From Pelagicoccus sp. SDUM812002 (GTDB taxonomy: Bacteria; Verrucomicrobiota; Verrucomicrobiia; Opitutales; Opitutaceae), in assembly GCF_031127835.1 (NCBI RefSeq), contig NZ_JARXHX010000003.1, forward strand, positions 186,001 through 250,000: a DNA stretch of 64,000 bases. Direction: 5' to 3'. Numbering within the stretch: position 1 is the stretch's first letter; every line of letters begins with the position of its first letter. The position numbers were made by a program, and so were the translations under genes. The notes beneath the pieces were generated by a model that was not told the DNA's origin, did not search any database, and saw only the letters and a program-made list of their open reading frames with translations. Positions 1-8,682 of this stretch are shown here, piece after piece.

Positions 1-877
1 AGGCCACGTAAAGGAACTTTCCATCTGGGCTGAGAGCGAGGGCTCTCGGCGACTGCTTCTTAGACTCGCCCTCCAGGTAGGTTAGTCGACTCTGATAGGT
101 GAGCAAGCCACTCGCGCTTTCTCGCGCGAAAACAATGATTTCGTTACTCCACAGAGCCACGTAGAGACTCTTTCCGTCAGGGCTCATGGCTAAGGCATGC
201 GGACTGGACAACTCTTGTACACCTTGGTCACCTTCCTCGTAAACGCCTAGAAAGCTCGCCACTCCATTAACCGTGTTTCGGCTATAGACGCTCAGCTTGC
301 TGTCGTCGTAGGCAGCCACATAAAGGTTCTTTCCATCCGGCGACATCACAATCGACCGCGGCCCATCCAATCCATCCACACCATTGTCGGCATCGTAGAT
401 TGCATCCACGAAACTGAGACTGCCCGAAGCCTTATCTCGGTCAAAGGTCGCCAGGCTGTTTGAAAACATGGAAACCGCATAGACAAACTCACCATCCGGA
501 CTCATCGCCAAGGAGCGCACTCCATCGAGGGCGTTTTCGCCAAAGTCGGCTTGAGTCACGAAATTTGAATACGTCAATTCCCCATTGGTCTGGTTGCGGG
601 AGAAGTAGCTGATCGCGTCGTTCTTTAACGAGGCCACATAAACGTGCCCTCCATCCGAAGCCACGCGCACATCATAGGGAGACTCGATTCCATCCAAAAC
701 TCCTGCGGAGTAGAGATGCTGCTCGATAAACACCAGCTGCTTGATCACTTCAATGAGAGGTTCGTCATCCTCGTCATCGGAGTCTTGACCATCCACGGGA
801 GTGCTCGCGATCAGTACCCATGCTAGGGCGATCGTAGAACGAAACCAAAGTGGGGAGCTAGGCAATTTTCGTCTCAT
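1..877 (-). CDS. Secreted beta-propeller (YVTN / lactonase-like) repeat protein, C-terminus cut by window edge
   Basis: The reading frame is open from an ATG at 877 to the window edge, giving at least 292 residues with no stop. The N-terminus (MRRKLPSSPLWF, then a hydrophobic stretch ending near STPVDGQ) looks like a signal peptide, so the protein is probably exported. After an acidic linker come at least five repeats of about 45-50 residues, each with a core such as LAMSPDGEFVYAVS, IVMSPDGKNLYVAA, LAMSPDGKSLYVAL or LALSPDGKFLYVAS. This is the SPDGxxxYVA signature of YVTN / lactonase-type beta-propellers. Such proteins serve as lactonases, binding scaffolds or surface proteins; no specific substrate can be read from the sequence. 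It diverges from the purA-like gene across 228 bases. Confidence 0.85.
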   Translation of the reverse strand, partial: MRRKLPSSPLWFRSTIALAWVLIASTPVDGQDSDDEDDEPLIEVIKQLVFIEQHLYSAGVLDGIESPYDVRVASDGGHVYVASLKNDAISYFSRNQTNGELTYSNFVTQADFGENALDGVRSLAMSPDGEFVYAVSMFSNSLATFDRDKASGSLSFVDAIYDADNGVDGLDGPRSIVMSPDGKNLYVAAYDDSKLSVYSRNTVNGVASFLGVYEEGDQGVQELSSPHALAMSPDGKSLYVALWSNEIIVFARESASGLLTYQSRLTYLEGESKKQSPRALALSPDGKFLYVA

Positions 878-1105
878 CAAGTCGTGCGCGTATACGCAAA
901 GCACCGTACATGCCCCACCCCCGTATTTAACATTTCATTTACCGCAAAAACATCGCAGGACGGGTCTTATCTCGCGCAAGACACCTATTCGCAGCCCCTT
1001 GAAAGCAGTACTAGCAGAACTTCGCTGTAAGTTTTGCTCGATCTCTCGCAACAAGCTGTGCATTTTCTCGCGGCTTTGGTCCTAACCGCCGAAGCAGACA
1101 AAGAC

Positions 1106-2662
1106 ATGGCCCTCACAGAGTACAAAAGCAAATTCATCGCCGACTGCGGCATCAGCATGGGAGACGAAGGCAAAGGACGCCTTATCTCCGAAATCGTCGA
1201 GGAACTTCGTGAAAAAACCGGCGTCGAAAATCCCGTGCAGGTCGTCCTCAAGGTCAACGGGGGTGCTAACTCCGGCCATACCGCGGGCGGGCTCAAGCTC
1301 AACCTCCTGCCCGCCGGCGTCGTCGACCAGTCTGTGGACACGCTTGCAATCGGAGCCGGCGTCGTTGCGGATCCTCGTAAGTTCATGTGGGAGCTGCTCC
1401 CAGTGGACCACAAAGGCTACCGCGTCACTGAACGCCTCGCTATTGACGAGCGCTGCATGGTTTCCGACGTTATCCACCGTCTGCTCGACCTCGCCTGGGA
1501 ATGGTATCGCGTCAACATCATCAACGAAGAGCCACGCGGCAGCACGGGTCGAGGAATCACACCCGCCTACCTCGACGAGGTCGGCCAATTCCAAATCGTC
1601 TACTCCGACTTCCTCGCTGACCAAGAGCTCTACGCTAAAAAGGTGGCTCACCGCGCCGAGAGAGCATGCCGCATCATCCAGCACGTTTGCCAAGCTACTC
1701 CCGAAGCTTGGGACAGCTTCTTCGACACGCTTACACTCGGCGAAACCCGAGCCAACGAAGAAGCGATCAAACTGGGAATTTTCGACGAAAACGAGTTCGA
1801 CTTCACCATCTTCAAAGGAGAGGAGCCGTTCACGCTCGATATCGAAAAGATCGTAGAGATCTATTGGGATACAGCTCAAAACCTAGCCGACAAGATCGTC
1901 GATGTTCGCGAGCTCGTCCGCGGAGCTCAAAGCGCCGACCGCTACGTCATCGGCGAATACGGCCAAGCCTACTGGCTCGACAAGCGGCAAGGCTTCTCGC
2001 CGAACGTATCCGCATCACATACCTACGCTCCCGAATTCTTTAACTCCGCTTGCCAGCCCGTTCAACCGTTACACGTGTTCGGCGTGGCCAAAGCTTACGA
2101 CACCAAGGTCGGTACCCACGTTTTCATTACGCAAGAAGACCCTGAGCATCCCCTCTTCGTCCTCCTCCGCCGTCTCGAATTTGGCGTATCCACTGGACGC
2201 CAACGCATGGTCGGCTGGTACGACGCCGTAGAAAAAGGCGATACCCTTCGCTACGGAGGATTCGACGATCTGATGATCAACAAGATCGACGCCCTTACCC
2301 ACTCCGGAGACTGGAAGGGCAATCTCAAGATTTGCATCGCCTACGAGGATACAGAGGGCAAGCGCTACTACCGTGTTCCACGCTCCGACGCGATTCGCAA
2401 AACGCTCAATCCTGTCTACCAAGAGTACGCAGGATGGGCTCAAGATATCTCCGAGTGCCGCAAGTTCGACGAGCTTCCCACTGAAGCCAAAGCCTACATC
2501 GCAGGCATGATGCGTGCCCTACTCGACTCGGCCTATCAGGGCGACGAGTGGCCAGCCGAACTGCCTAACCTTCGTTACGTGGGCGTCGGCCCGATGCCAT
2601 CGCAAGTCATTCGAGACATCCCAGACATCCGCGAACTTCTCAAGCTCGACAAGCCGCTCTAG
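1106..2662 (+). CDS. purA: Adenylosuccinate synthetase family protein, long divergent form
   Basis: 518 residues when read from the ATG at 1106. The frame stays open back to 1034, but [10 protein letters not shown] leads straight into the first conserved strand, so the inner start is preferred; there is no strong ribosome site for either. Family motifs seen in order: GDEGKGR (IMP/GTP loop), [32 protein letters not shown] and NKIDAL (guanine binding). PurA joins IMP and aspartate with GTP to make adenylosuccinate on the AMP branch of purine synthesis. Usual PurA is about 430 residues; this one is some 90 longer, with extra sequence in the middle. The region normally reading EGAQG...D is changed to EYGQAYWLD, while the catalytic Asp of GDEGKG is kept. 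It may be the only PurA of this lineage or a paralogue with altered specificity. Confidence 0.75.
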   Translation: MALTEYKSKFIADCGISMGDEGKGRLISEIVEELREKTGVENPVQVVLKVNGGANSGHTAGGLKLNLLPAGVVDQSVDTLAIGAGVVADPRKFMWELLPVDHKGYRVTERLAIDERCMVSDVIHRLLDLAWEWYRVNIINEEPRGSTGRGITPAYLDEVGQFQIVYSDFLADQELYAKKVAHRAERACRIIQHVCQATPEAWDSFFDTLTLGETRANEEAIKLGIFDENEFDFTIFKGEEPFTLDIEKIVEIYWDTAQNLADKIVDVRELVRGAQSADRYVIGEYGQAYWLDKRQGFSPNVSASHTYAPEFFNSACQPVQPLHVFGVAKAYDTKVGTHVFITQEDPEHPLFVLLRRLEFGVSTGRQRMVGWYDAVEKGDTLRYGGFDDLMINKIDALTHSGDWKGNLKICIAYEDTEGKRYYRVPRSDAIRKTLNPVYQEYAGWAQDISECRKFDELPTEAKAYIAGMMRALLDSAYQGDEWPAELPNLRYVGVGPMPSQVIRDIPDIRELLKLDKPL

Positions 2663-2688
2663 AAATCGTTCTCGAACTCTTTTTTAAT

Positions 2689-2719
2689 AAAAACGCTGCT
2701 CAGCAAGAGCAGCGTTTTT
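2689..2719. terminator. Bidirectional rho-independent terminator
   Basis: A 13-base perfect inverted repeat (AAAAACGCTGCTC / GAGCAGCGTTTTT) with a 5-base loop lies between two convergent genes. T-runs follow the stem on both strands, so it can end transcripts of the purA-like gene and of the alginate-lyase-like gene. Confidence 0.85.
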
Positions 2720-2726
2720 CGTTAGT

Positions 2727-4037
2727 CTAATCCTGTTTCGTTGAAAAGATGAGACTCACGGGTCCGATGGATTGACTCGTGTTCTTATTGCGATCGCCCA
2801 AATCTCGAGCTTCCCTGAACAATCTTTCCTCAGGCCATTGACTGCTGGCAATCTCGAATAACCAAGAGTAGCTGTTCCTCCTCCTTTCCTGTTTCGGATT
2901 TGGTGACTCTCGCAGCTCGAGGATATATTCAGCATAGCGACGGTATGCTTCCTTAAGTCCGGCTTGATCCTCGGGACAATAATCCCAAACGTCTTCAATT
3001 CCATGACGTTCGGAAATCACCGCAACCAAGCTCATCGGCCATAGATGAAAAAACGAATAACCGACGGGAGGCTCGCGGCGGATTTTCTCTTCGTAAATCC
3101 GTCCACGCGTCTCTCCCTCATCCTCTATCGCTAATGCAATTACACTCTTGATACTGGAGGGATTTCGATATTCGCCGCCCTTCGAATCGTTCCAGGATCC
3201 GCCATTGATAACGTACTGGACCAGCTCCCGATCGCCAAGAGAGACGCCCGCCGCTGCTAGCCCCGCTAAACACCAACTAAGATGATTGTCCGAGCGATAC
3301 CGAGTGTATGCCCGCGACGACTCATTGTGGTCCGCCCAGCGAGTCCAGGCATGAAAACTCGAGTTCACGGCTTCCGCCAAATCACGAATCCACCTGCGCA
3401 CTCGTGCTTCATCCTTAAATTTGTGACCACCGTTCTTGAGTAACAAGTAGGCATCGCTGGCGTTGATCAGCCCGTAGGTTTGCCACATGGTATCCAAGGC
3501 GAAGTTCCAAGGTCGATGGCCACAGTAGCCGTCTTCGGTCATCCCATCGAACGAACCGCTTTTAAAATCTATGTTGAGGTCGTAAAGGTTGAGCAATTGG
3601 CCTTTATCTTCCCACGCCAATAAGTAGCGCTCTGCATTAACCGCGTACGGCTTGTATCCGCTAATCACGTACGCCAGAGCTAGGTCTCTCATCTTCGAGC
3701 TTTCCCTGTCCAATTTCCCCGTCAACTCGCTTAAGGTTCCTGACTTATCACTAGAGTCGCACCAGCCAAACCCAATTTGTGTGAAGTCATCCATGCGAAA
3801 AGGATCAGCAAAATCCTTTGCTGCGCTTTTGGCACGTCGCATGAGGTCCTTGATAGGTTTCCTCGTTCGCGGGTCGTCTGACCTATCAAATCCCGAAATG
3901 CGCTCCTGATCCGCTTTCGACAAAAAGAGCCCCACCATCTCGCGCCCTTCCGATGGATAAGCGTGACATGCGAAGGCTATCAAAACGAGCGGAACGCACG
4001 GCAACCGAATCCCTTTGGAAAGCTTAAACAAGAGCAT
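2727..4037 (-). CDS. Putative secreted alginate lyase-like (alpha/alpha toroid) protein
   Basis: 436 residues. The N-terminus (MLLFKLSKGIRLPCVPLVLIAFACHAYPSEG) has a basic start and hydrophobic core typical of a signal peptide, implying export to the periplasm or outside. The body is rich in aromatic and helical segments in the style of PL5-type alginate lyases: an early LxKAD..I stretch, RDLALAYVISGYKPYAVNAERYLLAW, WNFALDTMW, and RSDNHLSWCLAGLAAAGV where the catalytic Asn-His pair of alginate lyases would sit. The family cleaves uronate polymers by beta-elimination. Uronate polymer degradation would fit a marine polysaccharide degrader, but the substrate is inference. It ends convergently with the purA-like gene and stands alone, with panE upstream on the same strand. 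Confidence 0.65.
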   Translation of the reverse strand: MLLFKLSKGIRLPCVPLVLIAFACHAYPSEGREMVGLFLSKADQERISGFDRSDDPRTRKPIKDLMRRAKSAAKDFADPFRMDDFTQIGFGWCDSSDKSGTLSELTGKLDRESSKMRDLALAYVISGYKPYAVNAERYLLAWEDKGQLLNLYDLNIDFKSGSFDGMTEDGYCGHRPWNFALDTMWQTYGLINASDAYLLLKNGGHKFKDEARVRRWIRDLAEAVNSSFHAWTRWADHNESSRAYTRYRSDNHLSWCLAGLAAAGVSLGDRELVQYVINGGSWNDSKGGEYRNPSSIKSVIALAIEDEGETRGRIYEEKIRREPPVGYSFFHLWPMSLVAVISERHGIEDVWDYCPEDQAGLKEAYRRYAEYILELRESPNPKQERRRNSYSWLFEIASSQWPEERLFREARDLGDRNKNTSQSIGPVSLIFSTKQD

Positions 4038-4062
4038 AGACTATGCACATCCTTCGATTCGC

Positions 4063-4968
4063 CTACTTGCAAATGTTCTTCAACAGAGCGTACAGCATTT
4101 CTAGCTTGGGCATCTTCACGCCAGCCGCCTTTGCTTGCCGCAAGGGTTCACCCCAAATCGCTTCGACCTCCACTGGTCTTCCCTCGACGAAATCGATCAT
4201 GCTCGAGGGTCGGTAATCGTCCATCGGACGAGTGATCTTAATTTGGTAGTCAGCGAATCCGTCGCCGAAATCGAACCCAAAATGTTTGGCCGCATCCATG
4301 ATCTCGCGCATCAAAGCTCGGGCCTCCTCGCAAAGATGGGGGGATTTGACGATTACATTCGTCGTGACTCCTCCCGCAGCGATCGCCAAACCATTGAAAG
4401 GTACGTTCCATACGAGCTTCTTCCATTGAACCTCCCGTAAATTCGCTTCGCACCGCGTCTTGATTCCTGCCGCATTGAACGTATCCGCGATTTCCTGGGC
4501 TGCTCGAATGTCCCGTTCTTTACGCGGCCCTATGCTTATCGAGCCTGCCATGAAATTTTCCACGACGGCTGGAGAAATTCGGTTAAGGCAGACGAAGCAA
4601 AGACCACCAAGCACTTTGTTGGCTGGAAAGAGCTCGTCTAAAAGACGGTCATTTCCCAAACCGTTCTGCAAGGTTAAGAGCTTAGTTTCAGGCCCTACGA
4701 GCGGTGGCAACATTTGAGCGAGCCGCCCATTCCCAGTCGCCTTCACGGAAACGACCACCAGATCGCAAATTCCGATCTCCGTGGTGTCACCAAAAGCGGA
4801 CACAGATTCCAGGTGAAACGAGTCGTCCTTTTTGACGACCTTGATTCCGTTTTCCTTAGCAACCTCCAGATCGCTGCGCATTAAGAAGGCTAGTTCGTGC
4901 CCGTTTCGCTGTAAATGGGCGCCATAGTAAAGTCCGATGGCTCCAGAGCCAACAATCGCGATTTTCAT
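4063..4968 (-). CDS. panE: 2-dehydropantoate 2-reductase (ketopantoate reductase)
   Basis: 301 residues, the usual length for the family. It begins directly with a Rossmann dinucleotide fold (MKIAIVGSGAIGLYYGAHL), followed by KATGN and LTLQNGLGND, characteristic of the ApbA/PanE family, then LRE.QWKKLVWNVPFNGLA with the conserved Lys-Asn pair at the active site. The C-terminal helical domain (RPSSMIDFVEGRPVEVEAIWGEPL) carries the family's substrate-binding pattern. The enzyme uses NADPH to reduce ketopantoate to pantoate for coenzyme A synthesis. Paralogues in this family act on other 2-oxoacids, so the substrate is likely but not certain. Confidence 0.88.
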   Translation of the reverse strand: MKIAIVGSGAIGLYYGAHLQRNGHELAFLMRSDLEVAKENGIKVVKKDDSFHLESVSAFGDTTEIGICDLVVVSVKATGNGRLAQMLPPLVGPETKLLTLQNGLGNDRLLDELFPANKVLGGLCFVCLNRISPAVVENFMAGSISIGPRKERDIRAAQEIADTFNAAGIKTRCEANLREVQWKKLVWNVPFNGLAIAAGGVTTNVIVKSPHLCEEARALMREIMDAAKHFGFDFGDGFADYQIKITRPMDDYRPSSMIDFVEGRPVEVEAIWGEPLRQAKAAGVKMPKLEMLYALLKNICK

Positions 4969-5629
4969 AATCTAGAGCAGCTCTAAAAGCGCACTTTCAT
5001 CGAAGCAAGACTGGTCGCTAGTAATATCCCCGAATCGTTACGACAGGGTTAACTCCCAAGCTTCTTCACAAGATATTTCGCGATTCGCTATTTTTACTTT
5101 TGAATTAGTCAAACTAGGGAATACCCCCTGATCGAGGGATAGCAGAAAAGGCTCTTAGACGCCTCTAGAATGGCGCGCGACCGAGTTCAGATGTAACGAT
5201 ACCGAAACAGCCAGAAACGGCCTTTTGAGCTCATTTCCCAGTGCGATCGTATTCCAACCTATCTACAGCTATTAAGACAGCTACTCAAGAGTCCGCTTCA
5301 AACTGCCAATCAACGACTTACAATAGTGGTCGAGCTGCAAAGTAATATGCTCATCATTTGGCGCAAATTCGTCTCAATGCGCCAAACAGGTTTCACTGCC
5401 TTTTTCAGAGGAAAAATCGCCTTGGATTCGAATCGATCGGGACTCAACGAAAAAATTTGGCTTGTTCAATCTTGTTTGTAAAAAATGAATCAGTCCGATT
5501 CGCTAAACCCGCTCAGATCATGGTCCTGCAGCACTTGCTACCAAGTTATTAACAATGTATTTTCTTCCATGAAACGGCGAATTTTCCTAAAAAATCGCCC
5601 GATAATAGTCCCAGTCGGACGGCCGATTC
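4969..5629. other. Non-coding stretch of about 660 bases, nothing recognised
   Basis: This gap lies upstream of panE and downstream of the lipid kinase gene, both on the minus strand. It is more AT-rich than its surroundings and is interrupted by stops in all frames; the only open stretches are 64-71 codons and lack ribosome sites or familiar motifs. I see no tRNA-like cloverleaf, long repeat or clear terminator. It presumably contains the panE promoter. Confidence 0.5.
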
Positions 5630-6514
5630 CTAGCAAGTCATCGCCACAATACGAAGCGATTTTGGGCAAGCTTTTACGGTTAAATTTTTACCGCATTTGA
5701 AGATTTCTCCGTCCACGTGAAAAAAGCCACCGTCTTTCATCCGCAGCGTAAAACTCTCCGAGCAGATTGGCGTTACGCGCGGGCTGTGATAAAGTTTCTT
5801 GCGAAACATTCTCCAGATCAGGATGAAGAAACTGAGGAAATTAGGCTCTGAGATCGCTACCAAATTGAGCTTACCATCGGTCATCGAAGCGTCTGGAGCA
5901 ATAAAGGCGTTACTCCCGTATTGGGAAGAATTCGCGACCGCCACGATATAGGCGCTCAAGGTCCGCGAACCGGAGCTGGTTTCGATATCACACTGCAAGG
6001 AGCGATAGCCGCGAAACGCCTTCCAACCTTCCTTCATGTAATTCAAAAGCCCACGCCCTTCCGTCTCGTTGAAACGGCGACCGACCTCGGCGTCGAAACC
6101 GATTCCCATAACGTTGAAAAACGGGCGCCCGTCCGCTTCGCCAGTGTCGACCTTTATAGCCGAACCGGTCGCAGCTAGCTTCAGAGCTCTCTCAAAGCCC
6201 AGCGGTATTCCGATGTGGCGAGCTAACCCGTTCCCAGAGCCCATCGGCACCAGGCCAAACTCGCAACTCGATCCCACGATAACACGTCCAATTTCGTTTA
6301 TGGTGCCATCGCCGCCTACAGCAACAATTCGCTGCACTCCTTGGTCCAAGGCTAGTTTCGCTAATTCCGGGGCATGCCCCGCTCTATGCGTCGCCCACAC
6401 CACTGCATCCAGATTTTCCGAGTCGACGAAATCCTGTACTCGAGCGATACGCTCCGCCCCCTTCAGCCGTTTGCCTGAGATTGGATTAACGATGAATGCC
6501 AGTTCCGTTGCCAT
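5630..6514 (-). CDS. Diacylglycerol kinase family lipid kinase (YegS/BmrU type)
   Basis: About 294 residues from the ATG at 6514; a GTG two codons upstream (6520) is also in frame. A GAGGA ribosome site at 6524-6528 sits nine bases before the ATG and only three before the GTG, so the ATG is preferred. Conserved family blocks: FIVNPISGKR near the N-terminus, IVAVGGDGTINEIGRVI (nucleotide-binding GGDGT), LVPMGSGNGLARHIGIP, and HVDGEIF near the C-terminus. These are the catalytic-domain motifs of diacylglycerol and sphingoid-base kinases, which phosphorylate lipids at the inner membrane. It lies 43 bases downstream of a GT4 glycosyltransferase on the same strand, suggesting a shared membrane-lipid role. 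Confidence 0.88.
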   Translation of the reverse strand: MATELAFIVNPISGKRLKGAERIARVQDFVDSENLDAVVWATHRAGHAPELAKLALDQGVQRIVAVGGDGTINEIGRVIVGSSCEFGLVPMGSGNGLARHIGIPLGFERALKLAATGSAIKVDTGEADGRPFFNVMGIGFDAEVGRRFNETEGRGLLNYMKEGWKAFRGYRSLQCDIETSSGSRTLSAYIVAVANSSQYGSNAFIAPDASMTDGKLNLVAISEPNFLSFFILIWRMFRKKLYHSPRVTPICSESFTLRMKDGGFFHVDGEIFKCGKNLTVKACPKSLRIVAMTC

Positions 6515-6523
6515 CTGCACTAA

Positions 6524-6528
6524 TCCTC
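6524..6528 (-). promoter_or_regulatory. Ribosome binding site of the lipid kinase gene
   Basis: GAGGA on the minus strand, nine bases before the ATG at 6514 and three before an in-frame GTG at 6520. The spacing favours the ATG. Confidence 0.55.
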
Positions 6529-6557
6529 AACACGCTTGCCCGCAAAAAAGCAACAAC

Positions 6558-7706
6558 CTAGCCGCGATTACGTTCAACGAGCTCGTACAAGGAATGTTGA
6601 AAGCTCTCAACGACAGAATCCCAACTGATTCCTTCCGCAGTCTTGCGGGCCTCCAGCCGGATTTGATCCAGAGCTTCGTCCGACTCGGAGCAAAGCGATA
6701 GAGCCTTCGCCACAAAGTCCCCACCATCGCCGAAACGCGCCAAAACTCCGTTTTTCCCTGAACTGACGTATTCGCGTCCCGCCGCATAATCGTAGGTGCA
6801 GACGGCTAAGCCTGATGCCATCGCCTCTGTAACGACGTTGCCAAATGTCTCAGTCACGCTAGCGAAGAGAAAAATATCACCCGATGCATAGTGCTTCGCT
6901 AGATCCTCGCCTTTTTGCATGCCCGCGTAGTAAACATCTGGATACTTCCGTTTCAGGCGCTCGAGTTCGGGCCCACCACCCACCAGAATCAGCCGATCCT
7001 TTGGACGAACGTCCACGATTGAGCGGTAGGCTTGCATCACGAGATCGATATTCTTCTCCTTGGCGATCCGGCCCACGTAGACGATGGCTCTGCCTCCTTC
7101 GGGAATCTCCCACTTGTTCCTCAAAACGTCCTCGCGCTTCGTCGGCGAAAATAGCTGCGTGTCGACACCTCTCGAAAGAACCCCTGTATTAAAGTACCCT
7201 TCAGTCGTGAGAACCTCCGCCATTTGTTGTGTCGGCGCTAAGGTACAGCCGCAAAAGTTGTGGACCATGCGCAAGTAAGCAGACATTATCCGCTGGACTC
7301 CTCCTACGCTGTAGTGGTCGCTATACTGGTCGAAATTGGTGTGAAAGGTTGAGGAAACCGGGATGTCCAGAAGCTTAGCCGCGATCAAGGCGGCAACTCC
7401 CAAAGGACCTTCGGTAGCGATGTGTACTACATCGGGCCTCTTCTCTTTCCATATCCGATGCAGGCTGAAACCTGCAGGCTCGCCCATCCTCAGAGTCGAG
7501 TAACCGGGCAACGGAACTCCAGCTACAATGAACTCCTCAAATGCCTTTTCAGGTGAAGGAGCGTCTACCTCCTCATGTTCCTGGACCGGGCGCACCACAA
7601 GCAAATCCCAGCCTCGCTCCGCCAGCCCATCGCACAAGCGTCCTAAAGTCATGGATACACCATTGACCTCAGGAGGAAACGTTTCCGTTACCAAAGCGAG
7701 CCGCAT
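6558..7706 (-). CDS. GT4 family glycosyltransferase (MgtA / SQD2-like)
   Basis: 382 residues. The N-terminal domain starts MRLALVTETFPPEVNGVSMTLGRL, the glycine-rich acceptor-side loop typical of GT4 enzymes that act on lipid acceptors. HIATEGPLGVAALIAAKLLDIPVSSTFHTNFDQY resembles the MgtA/PimB/SQD2 branch. The C-terminal domain has IVYVGRIAKEKNIDLVMQA, LILVGGGPELERL, and the nucleotide-sugar EX7E site in ASVTETFGNVVTEAMASGLAV. These enzymes transfer a hexose (mannose, glucose or sulfoquinovose in known members) from a nucleotide donor to a membrane lipid. The next gene is a lipid kinase, which supports a glycolipid role. Donor and acceptor are not determinable here. Confidence 0.87.
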   Translation of the reverse strand: MRLALVTETFPPEVNGVSMTLGRLCDGLAERGWDLLVVRPVQEHEEVDAPSPEKAFEEFIVAGVPLPGYSTLRMGEPAGFSLHRIWKEKRPDVVHIATEGPLGVAALIAAKLLDIPVSSTFHTNFDQYSDHYSVGGVQRIMSAYLRMVHNFCGCTLAPTQQMAEVLTTEGYFNTGVLSRGVDTQLFSPTKREDVLRNKWEIPEGGRAIVYVGRIAKEKNIDLVMQAYRSIVDVRPKDRLILVGGGPELERLKRKYPDVYYAGMQKGEDLAKHYASGDIFLFASVTETFGNVVTEAMASGLAVCTYDYAAGREYVSSGKNGVLARFGDGGDFVAKALSLCSESDEALDQIRLEARKTAEGISWDSVVESFQHSLYELVERNRG

Positions 7707-7749
7707 ACCAGCAAAAGAACAGTGAACCCCGACTCGCCCTTAGCAGAAG

Positions 7750-8553
7750 CTATTGCTCCTCGCTGAAACTGTCTGGAGCGCTCGGGAAAGTGATATCCTC
7801 TACAGGATCCGCGCCTTCCACCGAGTCAGTAGTCTCGTCTGGCAAGCCAACCTTGATTAGGTTCACCTCGAATACCAAAGTAGATGCGGGAGGTATTCCG
7901 GGCCGGCCTTCGTCGCCGTACCCTAAGTCGGAAGGCACGTACAGCTTGATCTTGCCACCTTCTCCGATGAGAGGAATCCCCTGAGTCCAAGCAGGAATCA
8001 CTTCGTCAAGCTTGAAGGCGATAGGCAACTTTCCAGCCGAGGTGTCAAAAACCGTATTATCCAAAAAACGACCTTCGTAGTGGACCACTACCGTATCCGA
8101 CTTGGTGGGACGAACATCGCTACCTGGGTCCTTGATTTCGTAGAACAACCCTGTACCGAGAGAGAGCATGTCCGGACGACCGAAAAGAGAGTCGAAAAAT
8201 TCCTCTCCTTCCCGACGATTCGCTTCGAGCTGACGCTGCTGGATCGTCAATTCGCGCTCTGAGAAATATTCCTGCAGAGCAAGTTGAGATTGGCTCAAGT
8301 CCGTCGGAGCATCGTCCCCTGAAATATGGCTCATCATCCCAGCAGCGATCCAGTCAAGCTCCTGCGCTGAAATATCCAAATCTTTCAGCGTGAAACGTTC
8401 TGCGAGCAACCAACCCCAAGAACGCAAGAGCTCCTCTTCCGAGTAGTTCGGCTCGGCATCCTCGCCTTCAGGCATATCAATCATATCCGCGAGTTGGCCC
8501 CAAACGGGCACGGAAAGGGCACAAAAGGCTGCTGTCGCTAGAAACTTTTTCAT
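7750..8553 (-). CDS. FKBP-type peptidyl-prolyl cis-trans isomerase, exported
   Basis: 267 residues. A signal peptide (MKKFLATAAFCALSVPVWGQ) sends it to the periplasm. An acidic helical region follows (residues about 25-125), comparable to the dimerisation arm of FkpA/Mip proteins. The FKBP domain covers roughly 140-235: VVVHYEGRFLDNTVFDTS, IPAWTQGIPLIGEGGKIKLYVP, LGYGDEGRPGIPPASTLVFEVNLIKV. The conserved Tyr, Phe-Asp, Trp and GYG elements of the active-site pocket are visible. The last 30 residues are acidic and unstructured. It catalyses prolyl isomerisation during folding of envelope proteins. Confidence 0.92.
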   Translation of the reverse strand: MKKFLATAAFCALSVPVWGQLADMIDMPEGEDAEPNYSEEELLRSWGWLLAERFTLKDLDISAQELDWIAAGMMSHISGDDAPTDLSQSQLALQEYFSERELTIQQRQLEANRREGEEFFDSLFGRPDMLSLGTGLFYEIKDPGSDVRPTKSDTVVVHYEGRFLDNTVFDTSAGKLPIAFKLDEVIPAWTQGIPLIGEGGKIKLYVPSDLGYGDEGRPGIPPASTLVFEVNLIKVGLPDETTDSVEGADPVEDITFPSAPDSFSEEQ

Positions 8554-8682
8554 AAGATATTAGTCATCAATACATTAATCCTCGCTCAATAGGCGAAGAG
8601 ATCGGAGCTGAGCTTGCCAGTCGAAGGGATTTGACTTGGCTTGTAAATATCCAAAATCCCAAGCAACTCCAACCATCCCTCA

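Noticed and set aside
1082-1879. 265-codon minus-strand frame inside the purA-like gene
   Set aside because: The plus-strand frame has the family motifs; this one is a shadow.
5423-5442. A GGATTCGAATC stretch reminiscent of a tRNA T-arm
   Set aside because: No acceptor, D or anticodon stems can be drawn around it.
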